A stretch of DNA of 28,199 nucleotides from Acidobacteriota bacterium (GTDB lineage: Bacteria > Acidobacteriota > Terriglobia > Terriglobales > Acidobacteriaceae): assembly GCA_021780415.1 (NCBI GenBank), contig JAJXYW010000177.1, positions 1-28,199 on the forward strand, in the 5' to 3' direction. The translations under genes were made by a program, and so were the position numbers. This document shows positions 7,078-14,935 of this stretch, piece by piece (position 1 is the stretch's first letter; the number at the start of each line of letters is the position of its first letter). The notes under the pieces are model-generated. The model was not told the origin of the DNA and searched no databases. It saw only the letters and a list, made by a program, of their open reading frames with translations.

Positions 7078-7911
7078 TTAAGAGATTTCGAGGACGCTTT
7101 CGGAGTTGGAGGCGAGTTCGTGAGCGCGGGCGATGACCTTCTCGGCGATTGCGAGGAACTCCTTGCCGCGAGGGGTTGCGTCGCCGGCGAGGGCGGCGGG
7201 AAGGCCGCTGTCGCCTCCGGTGCGGACCTGGGGATCGAGGTCAACGGAGCCGAGGAAGGGGAGATTGAACTGCTTGGCGGTCTGCTGGGTTCCGCCGGCG
7301 CCGAAGACGTCGACGACGGTGCCATCGGGGAGGGTCATCTGGGACATGTTTTCGACCAGGCCGAGGACTTCGACATTGACCTGGTGGAACATCTCGAGGG
7401 CTTTGCGGGCGTCCTGCAGAGCGACGCTGGAGCCGGTGGAGACGATGATGGAGCCGGTGAGCGGGACAGTCTGGACGAGGGTGATGACGACGTCGCCGGT
7501 GCCTGGAGGCAGGTCGATGAGGAGGTAGTCGAGTTCACCCCAGGCGACCTGATGGAGGAACTGGCGGATGATCTGGTGGAGCATGGGGCCGCGCATCGTC
7601 ATGGGCTTGTCGCCGGGGGAGATGAGGCCGATGGAGATGAACTTGACGCCGTGGGCGAGGATGGGCTCCATCTGATTTTCGTTGACGATGGTGGGCTGGC
7701 GCGTGGAGCCGAGCATGGTTGGGACGTTGGGGCCGTAGATGTCGGCGTCGATGAGGCCGACGCGGTGGCCGAGCTTGGCGAGCGAGACGGCGAGGTTGAC
7801 GGCGACGGTGGTCTTGCCGACCCCGCCTTTGCCGGAGCCGATGGCGATGATGTGCTGGATGCCTGGGAGGCGTTGCGGGCCTTGCGGTACTGCTGGATTT
7901 GCGTGGGACAT
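7078..7911 (-). CDS. Mrp/ApbC/NBP35 family P-loop ATPase, short and cysteine-free
   Basis: The 277-residue protein carries the Mrp nucleotide-binding domain: deviant Walker A GKGGVGKTT (27-35), IDADIYGPNVP (54-64), MTMRGPM, and IDLPPGTGD (132-140). Mrp proteins are iron-sulfur cluster carriers in the cytoplasm. Two usual elements are missing. There is no N-terminal MIP18/DUF59 domain, and the CxxC pair that normally follows ENMS is replaced by QMTLPDG (191-197); the whole protein contains no cysteine. A cluster-carrier role by the usual ligands is therefore doubtful. GAGG five bases before the ATG at 7911 sets the start. It lies 53 bases after the thioesterase gene and may share its transcript. 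Confidence 0.88.
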   Translation of the reverse strand: MSHANPAVPQGPQRLPGIQHIIAIGSGKGGVGKTTVAVNLAVSLAKLGHRVGLIDADIYGPNVPTMLGSTRQPTIVNENQMEPILAHGVKFISIGLISPGDKPMTMRGPMLHQIIRQFLHQVAWGELDYLLIDLPPGTGDVVITLVQTVPLTGSIIVSTGSSVALQDARKALEMFHQVNVEVLGLVENMSQMTLPDGTVVDVFGAGGTQQTAKQFNLPFLGSVDLDPQVRTGGDSGLPAALAGDATPRGKEFLAIAEKVIARAHELASNSESVLEIS

Positions 7912-7964
7912 TAGAACCTCGTCGTAAAGATGCTGGTTGTGGGCAGGAAGTTGAAGGCTAGGGG

Positions 7965-8486
7965 CTAGAGATGCCACTCGGGGGCGAGGATGCTGCGACG
8001 TTCTCTTTTGCGCTGGACCTCGGCGTAGCGGAGTTCGCGGCGGTGGCCTGCGTCTTCGTAACGGCGGATCTGGTGTTCGGTTTCGGGGACGATCTGCGGG
8101 ACTTCGATGGGTTGTCCGTTGACGTCGACGGCGACGTAGGTGAGGTAGGCGGTGGATACGTGACGGAGGGTCTGCGCTCGGAAGTCTTCGACCATGGCGC
8201 GGACGCCGATCTCCATGGAGGTGCGGAAGGCGCGGTTGACACTGGACTTGAGGATGAGCAGGTCGCCGACATGGACGGGGGCGACGAAGTCGAGGTGATC
8301 CATGGAGGCGGTGATGGTGAAGGCACGCGCATGGCGGCTGGCGGCGGTGGCCCCGACCAGATCGATGAACTGCATCAGGCGGCCGCCGAAGAGGTTGCCG
8401 AGGGCGTTGGCGTCGGCGGGAAAGACGATCTCGCTGCGCTCGGACTGGGAGGCGCAGACGGGGCTGGCTTTGGGGCGTTCGGTCAT
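7965..8486 (-). CDS. Acyl-CoA thioesterase, hotdog fold (YciA/ACOT type)
   Basis: The 173-residue product is a single-hotdog acyl-CoA hydrolase. The family pattern is clear: DANALGNLFGGRLMQFIDLVGATAASRHA (about residues 25-53) holding the active-site region, ASMDHLDFVAPVHVGDLL, and VSTAYLTYVAVD. It splits acyl-CoA into free acid and CoA; chain-length preference cannot be read. The open frame extends upstream to 8687 but family similarity starts only after 8486. A good -10 (TACAAT) stands six bases before this ATG, so the transcript may be leaderless. The basic C-terminal tail (RRELRYAEVQRKRERRS) is typical of the ACOT group. Confidence 0.9.
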   Translation of the reverse strand: MTERPKASPVCASQSERSEIVFPADANALGNLFGGRLMQFIDLVGATAASRHARAFTITASMDHLDFVAPVHVGDLLILKSSVNRAFRTSMEIGVRAMVEDFRAQTLRHVSTAYLTYVAVDVNGQPIEVPQIVPETEHQIRRYEDAGHRRELRYAEVQRKRERRSILAPEWHL

Positions 8487-8492
8487 TCTTCC

Positions 8493-8498
8493 ATTGTA
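8493..8498 (-). promoter_or_regulatory. -10 box of the thioesterase gene
   Basis: TACAAT (minus strand) matches five of six -10 positions, with CCGACA 18 bases upstream as a possible -35. Six bases separate it from the ATG, giving a predicted leaderless mRNA. Confidence 0.45.
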
Positions 8499-8559
8499 AT
8501 GGCGCTGCTGGCTGGCTGTCGGGCTTGCGCTGGGAGAGTGCGGGCGGCATTCTAGAGAG

Positions 8560-8868
8560 ATGGACAGGATTGGAATGCTGAGCGGGATTCTTGAGCAGAA
8601 CCCGAAGGACGCGTTTGCGCGGTATGGACTGGCGATGGCATTTGCTGCCGAGGGCAAGATGGACGAGGCGCTGCGCGAGTTTGCCACGACGACGGAATAT
8701 AACCCGGACTATGTGCCCGCATACCAGATGGCGGCGCAGACGCTGATAAAGGCGGGACGAATGGATGAGGCGCGGGCGCGGTTACAGGCGGGGTTGGCGG
8801 CATGCGAACGCACGGGAAATGCCCATGCCGCGAGCGAGATGCAGGGGATGGTGGAGGAGTTGGGATAG
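8560..8868 (+). CDS. Small tetratricopeptide-repeat protein
   Basis: The 102-residue protein is all helical with about two and a half TPR units: ARYGLAMAFAAEGKMDEALREF (residues 20-41), PAYQMAAQTLIKAGRMDEARARLQ (53-76) and a final helix pair. TPRs mediate protein-protein contacts; the partner is unknown. There is no signal peptide, so it should be cytoplasmic. AGAGAG just before the ATG may be a weak ribosome site. It is divergent from the thioesterase (73 bases) and converges on ribE (23 bases). Confidence 0.8.
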   Translation: MDRIGMLSGILEQNPKDAFARYGLAMAFAAEGKMDEALREFATTTEYNPDYVPAYQMAAQTLIKAGRMDEARARLQAGLAACERTGNAHAASEMQGMVEELG

Positions 8869-8891
8869 AGAGTGGTGTGGCGCGAGCTTAC

Positions 8892-9560
8892 TTAATAGCC
8901 GTTGGCGAGAATGTAGGCGGGGGTGAGCCAGTCTTCCTGCGAACGGGCGCGCTGGGCGGCAGCGTATTTAGCGAGGACATCGGTCTCGAGGTTGACGGGA
9001 GAGCCCGGGGCGAGGGTGTGCAGGTTGGTGGATTTATAGGTGTGTGGGATGATGGCGACTTCGATGCGCGGCAGGTCTGAGTTGCTGAGGTCGGCGTGCG
9101 CGATGGTGAGGCTGATGCCGTCGATGGTGATGGAGCCTTGAGGGACGACCTGGGTGGAGAGTTGCGGTGGGAGTGCGATGGTGAGACGCCAGTCAGTGGT
9201 GTCGAGGCTGGGGTGGAGCGGCAGGAGTGAGATGAGAGTGCCGGTGGCGTCGACGTGACCCTGGACGACGTGGCCGCCGAGGGGAGAGCCGGCGGGAGTG
9301 GGGAGTTCGAGGTTGACGGTGGCGCCGGGGGAGAGCGACGAGAGGGTGGTGCGGGTGAAGGTCTCAGTGGCGAGATCGGCGGCGAAGTGGGTGGGGTCGG
9401 CGACGGGGATGGCGGTGAGGCAGACGCCGTTGACGGCGATGCTGTCGCCGGTGTGCCAGCGGCCGGTGAGTGCGGGTGCGGCGAGGGTGAGGCGCGTGGC
9501 TCCGGAGGTAGGTGTGAGCGAGATGACGGTGCCAGTGGCTTCGATGAGTCCGGTGAACAT
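8892..9560 (-). CDS. ribE: Riboflavin synthase alpha subunit
   Basis: The 222-residue protein begins with the diagnostic MFTGLIEATGTV and contains two lumazine-binding repeats (about residues 1-95 and 96-200), each with its own core motif: VNGVCLTAI near 44 and IDGISLTIA near 148. It dismutates two 6,7-dimethyl-8-ribityllumazine to riboflavin and the pyrimidinedione. It follows ribD by 18 bases and is very likely cotranscribed with it. ribA/ribB and ribH are not in the window. Some databases name this gene ribC. Confidence 0.95.
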   Translation of the reverse strand: MFTGLIEATGTVISLTPTSGATRLTLAAPALTGRWHTGDSIAVNGVCLTAIPVADPTHFAADLATETFTRTTLSSLSPGATVNLELPTPAGSPLGGHVVQGHVDATGTLISLLPLHPSLDTTDWRLTIALPPQLSTQVVPQGSITIDGISLTIAHADLSNSDLPRIEVAIIPHTYKSTNLHTLAPGSPVNLETDVLAKYAAAQRARSQEDWLTPAYILANGY

Positions 9561-9578
9561 AGATATAGGGTACAGCGA

Positions 9579-10769
9579 TCAGGGAGTGGAGATGTTGGCC
9601 CAGGGATCGTGGAGGTATCCGGTGATGCGGACGTCTTCGGCGTAGGGTGTGAGATCTGAGGGGAAGGGGATGCGTGTGGTTTGGGTGAGGCGCTGTTGCA
9701 GCGCGTAGGGGGAGTCGAAGTTGGCGGCGAAGGGAACGGCGTCCAGGCCGAGTTCGCGCTCGGCGTAGTAGAGTACGAGCTTGTCGACCAGGTTGGCGCG
9801 GAGGAGGCTACCGTTAAGTGCGCTGCCGGCTTCGATGAGGATGCTGAGAATGTTGCGTCCGGCGAGTGTTGTGAGTAATGCGTTGAGGTCGAGGTGGCCG
9901 TTGGTTGCGGGGATGCGGAGAACTTTGGCGTTGCGGGAGATGAGGGCGCGCTCGCGATCGGCGGGTGCGGTTGTGGCGTCGGTGGAGCAGAGGATGAGGA
10001 GGTCGTCGGCTGCGCTGGTGAGGAGTGTGGAGTCGAGCGGCGTGCGGAGGGCGCTGTCGAGGATGATGCGCAGCAAGGGTCGGCGACGGGGGAGGCGGGT
10101 GCGGTCGGTGAGCGAGGGGTTGTCGGCGAGGATGGTGCCGATGCCGGTGAGGATGGCGTCGGAGGCGTGACGGAGGAGTTGTACGTCGGCACGCGCGGCG
10201 GCGCCGGTGAGCCAGTGGGGCGCGGCGGTGGTGCGGGTTGCGTGCGGTGGGGCTAGTTTGCCGTCGACCGAGAGCGCGGCCTTGAGGGTGATGAACGGGC
10301 GATGGTGCTGGATGAAGTGGGCGAAGGCGTCGTTGAGGCGGCGGGCTTGCTGGGCGAGAGCGGATTGGGGGTCGGCGAGTGCTACTTCGATGTTGGCATC
10401 GCGGAGTTTGGCGAGGCCCTGGCCGCTGACGAGCGGGTTGGGATCGATGGTGGCGACGACACAGCGGGCGATGCCGGCGGCGATGAGGGCATCGGAGCAG
10501 GGACCGGTGCGGCCGTGATGGGAGCAGGGTTCGAGAGTGACGTAGGCGGTGGCGCCGCGGACGTTGCGACCGAGTGCGGCGGCTTGCTTGAGTGCGGCAA
10601 TCTCGGCGTGGTCGCGAGCGTCGTAGAGGTGTGCTCCCTCGCCGAGGATCGTGTCGTCACGGGTGAGGACGCAGCCAACGGTGGGATTGGGCGAGGCGAA
10701 GGCTGCGGCATCGCGCGCGAGCGTTAGAGCACGGTTAAGGTGAAGCTCGTCCTGTGGCGTGAGTGACAT
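9579..10769 (-). CDS. ribD: Bifunctional diaminohydroxyphosphoribosylaminopyrimidine deaminase / 5-amino-6-(5-phosphoribosylamino)uracil reductase RibD
   Basis: The 396-residue protein has both RibD domains. The deaminase (about 1-145) shows SPNPTVGCVL, the zinc site HAE (54-56) and PCSHHGRTGPC (81-91). The reductase (about 150-385) shows RPFITLKAALSVDGKLA, DAILTGIGTILADNP and LIEAGSALNGSLL. It performs the second and third steps of riboflavin synthesis from GTP. An upstream gap of 89 bases to ftsY contains no FMN riboswitch that I can recognise, only a small hairpin and a TATCCT that could be a -10 nine bases before the ATG. With ribE it forms a riboflavin pair at the tail of the ftsY run. 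Confidence 0.95.
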   Translation of the reverse strand: MSLTPQDELHLNRALTLARDAAAFASPNPTVGCVLTRDDTILGEGAHLYDARDHAEIAALKQAAALGRNVRGATAYVTLEPCSHHGRTGPCSDALIAAGIARCVVATIDPNPLVSGQGLAKLRDANIEVALADPQSALAQQARRLNDAFAHFIQHHRPFITLKAALSVDGKLAPPHATRTTAAPHWLTGAAARADVQLLRHASDAILTGIGTILADNPSLTDRTRLPRRRPLLRIILDSALRTPLDSTLLTSAADDLLILCSTDATTAPADRERALISRNAKVLRIPATNGHLDLNALLTTLAGRNILSILIEAGSALNGSLLRANLVDKLVLYYAERELGLDAVPFAANFDSPYALQQRLTQTTRIPFPSDLTPYAEDVRITGYLHDPWANISTP

Positions 10770-10778
10770 GCAGAGTTC

Positions 10779-10784
10779 AGGATA
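10779..10784 (-). promoter_or_regulatory. Possible -10 box of ribD
   Basis: TATCCT (minus strand) lies nine bases before the ribD ATG, the same short spacing seen at other genes in the window. No -35 is evident. Confidence 0.25.
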
Positions 10785-10809
10785 GCCGGTGTTCCTCTAT
10801 CGCACCCAG

Positions 10810-10826
10810 GCGTGATGAAGTCACGC
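10810..10826. other. Small hairpin in the ftsY-ribD gap
   Basis: GCGTGA-TGAAG-TCACGC is a perfect 6-bp stem with a 5-base loop inside the 89-base gap. No T-tract follows on either strand; the role is unknown. Confidence 0.3.
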
Positions 10827-10858
10827 ATGAGTGGGCATCCGAATTTCGCGGTGGCGCG

Positions 10859-11833
10859 CTAGTCGAGGAGAGAGTCGACGAAGGCTGCGGGGTCGAAGGG
10901 GAGGATGTCTTCGAGCTTCTCGCCGACGCCGGCGAAGCGAACGGGCAGGCCGAGCTCGTGGGCGATGGCGACGACGATGCCGCCCCTGGCGCTGCCGTCG
11001 AGCTTGGTGAGGACGATGCCGGTGACGTGGGCGGCTTCGGTGAAGAGCCGCGCCTGCTGCAGTCCGTTTTGGCCGGTGGTGGCGTCGATGACGAGGAGAG
11101 TTTGATGCGGTGCGCCAGGGACGAGGCGCTCGGCGGTGCGGCGCATCTTGTCGAGCTCCTTCATGAGGTCTGTCTTGGTGTGGAGGCGGCCAGCGGTGTC
11201 GACCAGCAGAACTCCGATGGAGCGGGCTTTGGCGGCGGTAAGGGCGTCGAAGAGCGCAGCGGAGGGGTCGCCGCCCTGACGGGTCCTGATCAGATCGACG
11301 TTGGAGCGTTGAGCCCAGACTTCAAGTTGCTCGATGGCGGCGGCGCGGAAGGTGTCGGCTGCGCAGAGCAGGACGGTCCTGCCTTCACGGCGATAGAGTG
11401 CGGCGAGCTTGCCGCTGGTGGTGGTCTTTCCAGTGCCATTGACGCCGACCATCATGATGACTTCGGGTGGAGCCGTTGGATGGGCGACAGGCGTGTCTAC
11501 TGAATGCAAGATGCGGAGGATTTCGGCTTTGAGGAGGGACTTGAGTTGGGAGCCGTCGGAGATACCGTGGCGGAGGGCTCGGTCGCGCAGGTTGGTGATG
11601 ATCTCGTTGGTAGTGGTGGAGCCTATGTCGCATGCGAGGAGAGCGAGCTCCAGGTCGTCGAGCGAGGCGACGTCGACCTCGCGGGTGAGCGCGACGACGG
11701 ACGCGAGGGAATTGGAGAGCGATTCGCGGGTGCGGGTGACCGCCTGCTTCATGCGGTCGAAGAGGCCGCGCGGTTGCTGGGGTTCGAGGTCGGGGGCTGG
11801 GGTGTCGCGCTTGCCGAAGATTGAAAAGGCCAT
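10859..11833 (-). CDS. ftsY: Signal recognition particle receptor FtsY
   Basis: The 324-residue protein has a short N-terminal tail and the full NG domain of SRP GTPases: helical N domain (about 20-115), G1 [10 protein letters not shown] (130-139), DTFRAAA (160-166), G3 DTAGR (212-216), G4 TKLDG (276-280), and the closing [16 protein letters not shown]. FtsY docks SRP-ribosome complexes at the inner membrane. The acidic A domain of E. coli FtsY is almost missing, as in many bacteria outside the enterics. It begins 27 bases after gpsA, and TAAACT eight bases before the ATG suggests an extra promoter of its own. The SRP RNA gene lies about 14.5 kb away in the same window. Confidence 0.96.
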   Translation of the reverse strand: MAFSIFGKRDTPAPDLEPQQPRGLFDRMKQAVTRTRESLSNSLASVVALTREVDVASLDDLELALLACDIGSTTTNEIITNLRDRALRHGISDGSQLKSLLKAEILRILHSVDTPVAHPTAPPEVIMMVGVNGTGKTTTSGKLAALYRREGRTVLLCAADTFRAAAIEQLEVWAQRSNVDLIRTRQGGDPSAALFDALTAAKARSIGVLLVDTAGRLHTKTDLMKELDKMRRTAERLVPGAPHQTLLVIDATTGQNGLQQARLFTEAAHVTGIVLTKLDGSARGGIVVAIAHELGLPVRFAGVGEKLEDILPFDPAAFVDSLLD

Positions 11834-11841
11834 CGCGTTCT

Positions 11842-11847
11842 AGTTTA
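11842..11847 (-). promoter_or_regulatory. TAAACT -10 element before ftsY
   Basis: TAAACT (minus strand) lies in the 27-base gpsA-ftsY gap, eight bases before the ATG. It is not preceded by TG. The same hexamer precedes plsY, rimO, ffs and alaS. Confidence 0.4.
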
Positions 11848-11860
11848 GCGGAGCGCGGGA

Positions 11861-12856
11861 TTACTCGGTGCGGCCGGGACGGGACATGAGGTCGCGGATG
11901 GCGTCGAGTGGGGGCTTTTGCTGGTGAAGGATGGCGGCCATCTGCTCGGTGATGGGCATCTCTACGCCGTAGCGGCGGGCGAGGCCGAGGGCCGCGGTGG
12001 TGGTGAGGACACCTTCGGCCACCTTGCCGTTGAGACCGGCGATGATGGCGTCGAGCTTGCGGCCCTTACCGAGTTCGACGCCGACGGTGCGGTTGCGCGA
12101 GAGGCCGCCGGTGCAGGTGAGGACGAGGTCGCCGATGCCGGAGAGTCCGGACATGGTCTCGCGGCGGCCACCGCAGGCCATGGTGAGACGCGTAATCTCG
12201 GCGATGCCGCGGGTGATGAGAGCGGCCGTGGCGTTGTTGCCGAGTTCAAGGCCGGTGACGACGCCGGCGGCGAGGGCGATGACGTTCTTGAGCGCGCCGC
12301 CGAGTTCGGTGCCGATGACGTCTTCGTTGCGGTAGGCGCGAAGGGAGGCGGAGCTGAAGTCGTCTTGCAGCGACTTGCCGAGGGCGGGGTCGTCGATGGC
12401 CAGAGTGATGGCGGTGGGCATGGCGGCGGCGACCTCCTGTGCGAAGGATGGACCGCCGAGCGTGCCGATGGGGTTGGAGGGAGCGTACTCGAAGATGATC
12501 TGCGACATGCGCAGGAAGGTCTTCTCCTCGATGCCTTTGCTGGCCGAGAGCAGGATCTGCCGCGGGTTGAGCATGGGGGCGATCTGCTGCATGATCGAGC
12601 GCAGGGCCTGAGAGGGCGTGACGCAGAGGATGATGTCCGCGCCGGCGATGGCGTGGCTGAGATTGTGCGTGATCTGGACGTCGGCGGGAAGGATGAAGCC
12701 GGGAAGATAGCGGGTGTTCTCGCCAGTGTCGGCGAGCTGGCGGGCGTGGTCGGGCGAGTGGGCCCAGAGACTGAGTCTGTGACCGTTGCGACTGGCGAGA
12801 GAGACGGTGAGCGCGGTTCCCCAGGCTCCTGCACCGATGACGGCGATACGGCTCAT
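11861..12856 (-). CDS. gpsA: NAD(P)H-dependent glycerol-3-phosphate dehydrogenase GpsA
   Basis: The 331-residue product opens with the dinucleotide-binding motif VIGAGAWGTALT (6-17). The catalytic lysines lie in SASKGIEE (K107) and GALKNVIALAAG (K190); LGGPSFAQEVA (133-143) and SGIGDLVLTCTG are further family motifs. It reduces dihydroxyacetone phosphate to sn-glycerol 3-phosphate, the acceptor used by PlsY. The ATG overlaps the plsY stop in an ATGA arrangement with an AAGGGGG just upstream, so translation is probably coupled to plsY. The product-substrate link with the neighbouring acyltransferase makes good sense. Confidence 0.96.
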   Translation of the reverse strand: MSRIAVIGAGAWGTALTVSLASRNGHRLSLWAHSPDHARQLADTGENTRYLPGFILPADVQITHNLSHAIAGADIILCVTPSQALRSIMQQIAPMLNPRQILLSASKGIEEKTFLRMSQIIFEYAPSNPIGTLGGPSFAQEVAAAMPTAITLAIDDPALGKSLQDDFSSASLRAYRNEDVIGTELGGALKNVIALAAGVVTGLELGNNATAALITRGIAEITRLTMACGGRRETMSGLSGIGDLVLTCTGGLSRNRTVGVELGKGRKLDAIIAGLNGKVAEGVLTTTAALGLARRYGVEMPITEQMAAILHQQKPPLDAIRDLMSRPGRTE

Positions 12857-13500
12857 GCGGCCCCCTTCATGTGGTTCGATGTGTTGTTCTTGTTGGTGCC
12901 GAAGCGGCTTTCGGTGCCATGCAGCAGGCGCACAATGTTGGCGTGGTGCTTGAGGATGCTGAGCAGTGAGATGAAGCTTAGGCCAGCCAGCAGTGCGGTG
13001 GAACGGTGAGGGACCAGCAACAGGGCGAAGATCGGGATGGAGACGGCGGCGAGGACCGAGCCTAGAGAGACCAGGCGCGTAGTCGCAACGATGAGAGCAA
13101 AGATGCCGACGGCGGCGAGTGCAACCAGTGGCACCAGAGCGAGGAAGACCCCCAGCGCGGTTGCGATACCTTTGCCACCGCGAAAGTGCAGCCACACGGG
13201 AAAGACGTGGCCGAGAACGGCAGCGACGGCAGCGGCGACGGCCAGGGTCGAGGGACCGTGGCCGGTGGCGGGCGCAAGATGTGCGGCGATAAGGACGGCT
13301 ACATAACCTTTGAGGGCGTCGAAGAGCAGGGTGAGGAGACCGAGGCCGCTGCCGCCAGCGCGCGCGACGTTGGTTGCGCCGATGTTGCCACTGCCGGTCT
13401 CGCGGACGTCTTCCTTGCGGAAGATGCGGACGAGCAGATAGCCGAACGGAATCGATCCGAGGAGATAGGCCAGTGCCAGAGTGAGTAGCCAGAGAGTCAT
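12853..13500 (-). CDS. plsY: Glycerol-3-phosphate acyltransferase PlsY
   Basis: The 215-residue membrane protein has about five to six hydrophobic segments and the three PlsY cytoplasmic motifs: LLGSIPFGYL (13-22), the GSGNIGATN phosphate loop (36-44) and HFRGGKGIAT (about 104-113). It transfers the acyl group from acyl-phosphate to glycerol 3-phosphate, making lysophosphatidic acid. The C-terminal tail is hydrophilic (GTESRFGTNKNNTSNHMKGAA) and somewhat longer than usual. It lies 30 bases after cinA; that gap contains TGCTAAACT, so plsY may have its own promoter with an 8-base leader. Its stop overlaps the gpsA start. Confidence 0.95.
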   Translation of the reverse strand: MTLWLLTLALAYLLGSIPFGYLLVRIFRKEDVRETGSGNIGATNVARAGGSGLGLLTLLFDALKGYVAVLIAAHLAPATGHGPSTLAVAAAVAAVLGHVFPVWLHFRGGKGIATALGVFLALVPLVALAAVGIFALIVATTRLVSLGSVLAAVSIPIFALLLVPHRSTALLAGLSFISLLSILKHHANIVRLLHGTESRFGTNKNNTSNHMKGAA

Positions 13501-13514
13501 AAGGTTCGTTGTTG

Positions 13515-13523
13515 AGTTTAGCA
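13515..13523 (-). promoter_or_regulatory. Extended -10 element TGCTAAACT before plsY
   Basis: TGCTAAACT (minus strand) lies within the 30-base cinA-plsY gap, 14 bases before the plsY ATG. The same nine bases precede rimO. Confidence 0.5.
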
Positions 13524-13530
13524 GTGAGAG

Positions 13531-14784
13531 TTACTGGAGGTAACGACGAAGCAATTCGAGGGCGTGCTGCGTGGCCCAGAGGCGGATGCGGTCGCGGTCG
13601 CCGGTGAGGTGGAGTTCCTTGACCTGGGTGTCTTCACCGTCGGTGAGGGCGATGTAGACGAGGCCGACGGGCTTGGAGGCGTCGGGGCCGCGGGGGGCGG
13701 TGGGGCCGGCGCTGCCAGTGATGCTGAGGGCGAGAGAGCTGCCGGTGCGGCGGCGGATGCCCTCGGCGAGGGCGCGGGCTACGGCATCGGAGACGGCGCC
13801 GTGCTCGTCGATGAGGTAGCAGGGTACGTCGGCGAGCGCAGTCTTGCTGCGGTCGGAGTAGGCAATGGCTCCGCCGAGGAAGACGCGGGAGCTGTTGGGG
13901 ACGGCGGTGAGACGCTCGCCCAGCCAGCCGCCGGTGCAGCTCTCGGCGATGGCGAGGGTGCGGTGGCGAACGCCGAGCATGAGGAGGACGACTTCCTCGA
14001 GGGACTCTCCGTTGAGGGAGAAGATGTCGTCGCCCATCTCGCGGGCTACGGCGTCAGCGACAGCTTCGACGCGGGCTTCGGCTTCGGCGATGGTGGGCTT
14101 GACGCAGAGGAAGTGGAGCTGGATCTCGGCGTGACCGGCGAGGATGGTGGTCTCGACGTCGGGGAACTGCTGGTAGATGGGCGCGGTGCGGGCGTCTACC
14201 TGGCTCTCGGGGATAAGGGCCATGCGCAGCATGCGGCGGGCGAGATGGTTCTGCGGGAGTGCGGCGGCCAGGCGCGGCTTGCACTCGGTGTCAAAGATGG
14301 GCTTGAGTTCGCGGGGCGGTCCGGGAAGCAGGGCTACGAGCTTGCGGTGTCCGTTGAAGGCGAGGTCGAGCCATTGGCCGGGGGCGCTGCCGTTGGGGTT
14401 GGGCAGGATGGTGGCGCCGGCGATTACGTCGGCCTGGCGGGCGTTGTTGGGTGGCATCGGCATGTTGCGGGCGGAGAAGCGCTGGAGGAGGGCCTGGAGG
14501 AGGGCTTCGCTGCGCTGGAGCGGGAGTTTGAGGGCCTGGGCGCAGCACTCGCGGGTGAGGTCGTCAGCGGTTGGGCCGAGGCCGCCGGAGAGAAGGACGA
14601 TGTCGGCGCGGGAGAGCGCGATGAGGATGGCCGAGACGAGGTGGTCGCGGTTGTCGCCGACGATGGTCTTGAAGGCGACGGTGACGCCGAGGTCGTTGAG
14701 GCCGGCGGTGAGGTAGAGGGAGTTGGTGTCCTGACGGTGAGGCGTCAGCATCTCGGAACCGACGGCGATGATCTCGGCTAGCAT
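13531..14784 (-). CDS. cinA: CinA family protein (MoCF-like domain plus nicotinamide-nucleotide amidohydrolase domain)
   Basis: The 417-residue protein has the two CinA domains. The N-terminal molybdopterin-binding-like domain (about 1-170) shows EIIAVGSEML, DTNSLYL, SGGLGPTADDLT (66-77) and LLPGPPRELKPIF. The C-terminal domain (about 255-415) shows AESCTGGWLGERLT, GGAIAYSDRSK and ITGSAGPTAPRGP. The latter domain deamidates nicotinamide mononucleotide in the pyridine nucleotide cycle; the former has ADP-ribose pyrophosphatase activity in studied members. It leads the cinA-plsY-gpsA-ftsY run. No Shine-Dalgarno is seen; TACCAT ten bases before the ATG (14795-14800) may be a -10. A link to natural competence is known only in some species. 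Confidence 0.93.
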   Translation of the reverse strand: MLAEIIAVGSEMLTPHRQDTNSLYLTAGLNDLGVTVAFKTIVGDNRDHLVSAILIALSRADIVLLSGGLGPTADDLTRECCAQALKLPLQRSEALLQALLQRFSARNMPMPPNNARQADVIAGATILPNPNGSAPGQWLDLAFNGHRKLVALLPGPPRELKPIFDTECKPRLAAALPQNHLARRMLRMALIPESQVDARTAPIYQQFPDVETTILAGHAEIQLHFLCVKPTIAEAEARVEAVADAVAREMGDDIFSLNGESLEEVVLLMLGVRHRTLAIAESCTGGWLGERLTAVPNSSRVFLGGAIAYSDRSKTALADVPCYLIDEHGAVSDAVARALAEGIRRRTGSSLALSITGSAGPTAPRGPDASKPVGLVYIALTDGEDTQVKELHLTGDRDRIRLWATQHALELLRRYLQ

Positions 14785-14812
14785 AGGTGGTTCGATGGTA
14801 GCGCGAGCGGAT

Positions 14813-14831
14813 GTTAATTCGCGTAATTAAC
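14813..14831. promoter_or_regulatory. AT-rich palindrome upstream of cinA
   Basis: GTTAATT-CGCGT-AATTAAC is a perfect 7-bp inverted repeat with a 5-base spacer, 28 bases upstream of the cinA ATG and close to its possible promoter. It stands out as AT-rich in a GC-rich setting and could be an operator. Confidence 0.35.
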
Positions 14832-14882
14832 GCGGTTGTGTGCGGCTAGAACCGATTGTCCTCAGGTGTAGTCGCCGGTTCA

Positions 14883-14917
14883 AGAAGCAGATTCCTCCGC
14901 TTCGCTGCGGAATGACA
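14883..14917. repeat. Short dispersed repeat, copy 1
   Basis: AGAAGCAG followed by TTCCTC, a small GC-rich hairpin and GGAATGACA. A second copy lies at 16175-16207 in the same orientation. I recognise this type as a common intergenic repeat of Terriglobia genomes. Confidence 0.6.
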
Positions 14918-14935
14918 ACCATCAAAATGATTGCA

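Noticed and set aside
10770..10858. FMN riboswitch before ribD
   Set aside because: I looked for the conserved FMN aptamer core; only an 89-base gap with a 6-bp hairpin is present, too short and without the conserved loops.
13564..14781. 405-codon open frame on the plus strand
   Set aside because: It is the antisense shadow of cinA. High GC makes long antisense frames common; its product is a run of Gly, Ala, Val, Glu with no motif. The same holds for frames opposite dnaJ (4118-5134), hrcA (5955-7025), gpsA (11918-13009) and the SMP-30-like gene (19592-20539).
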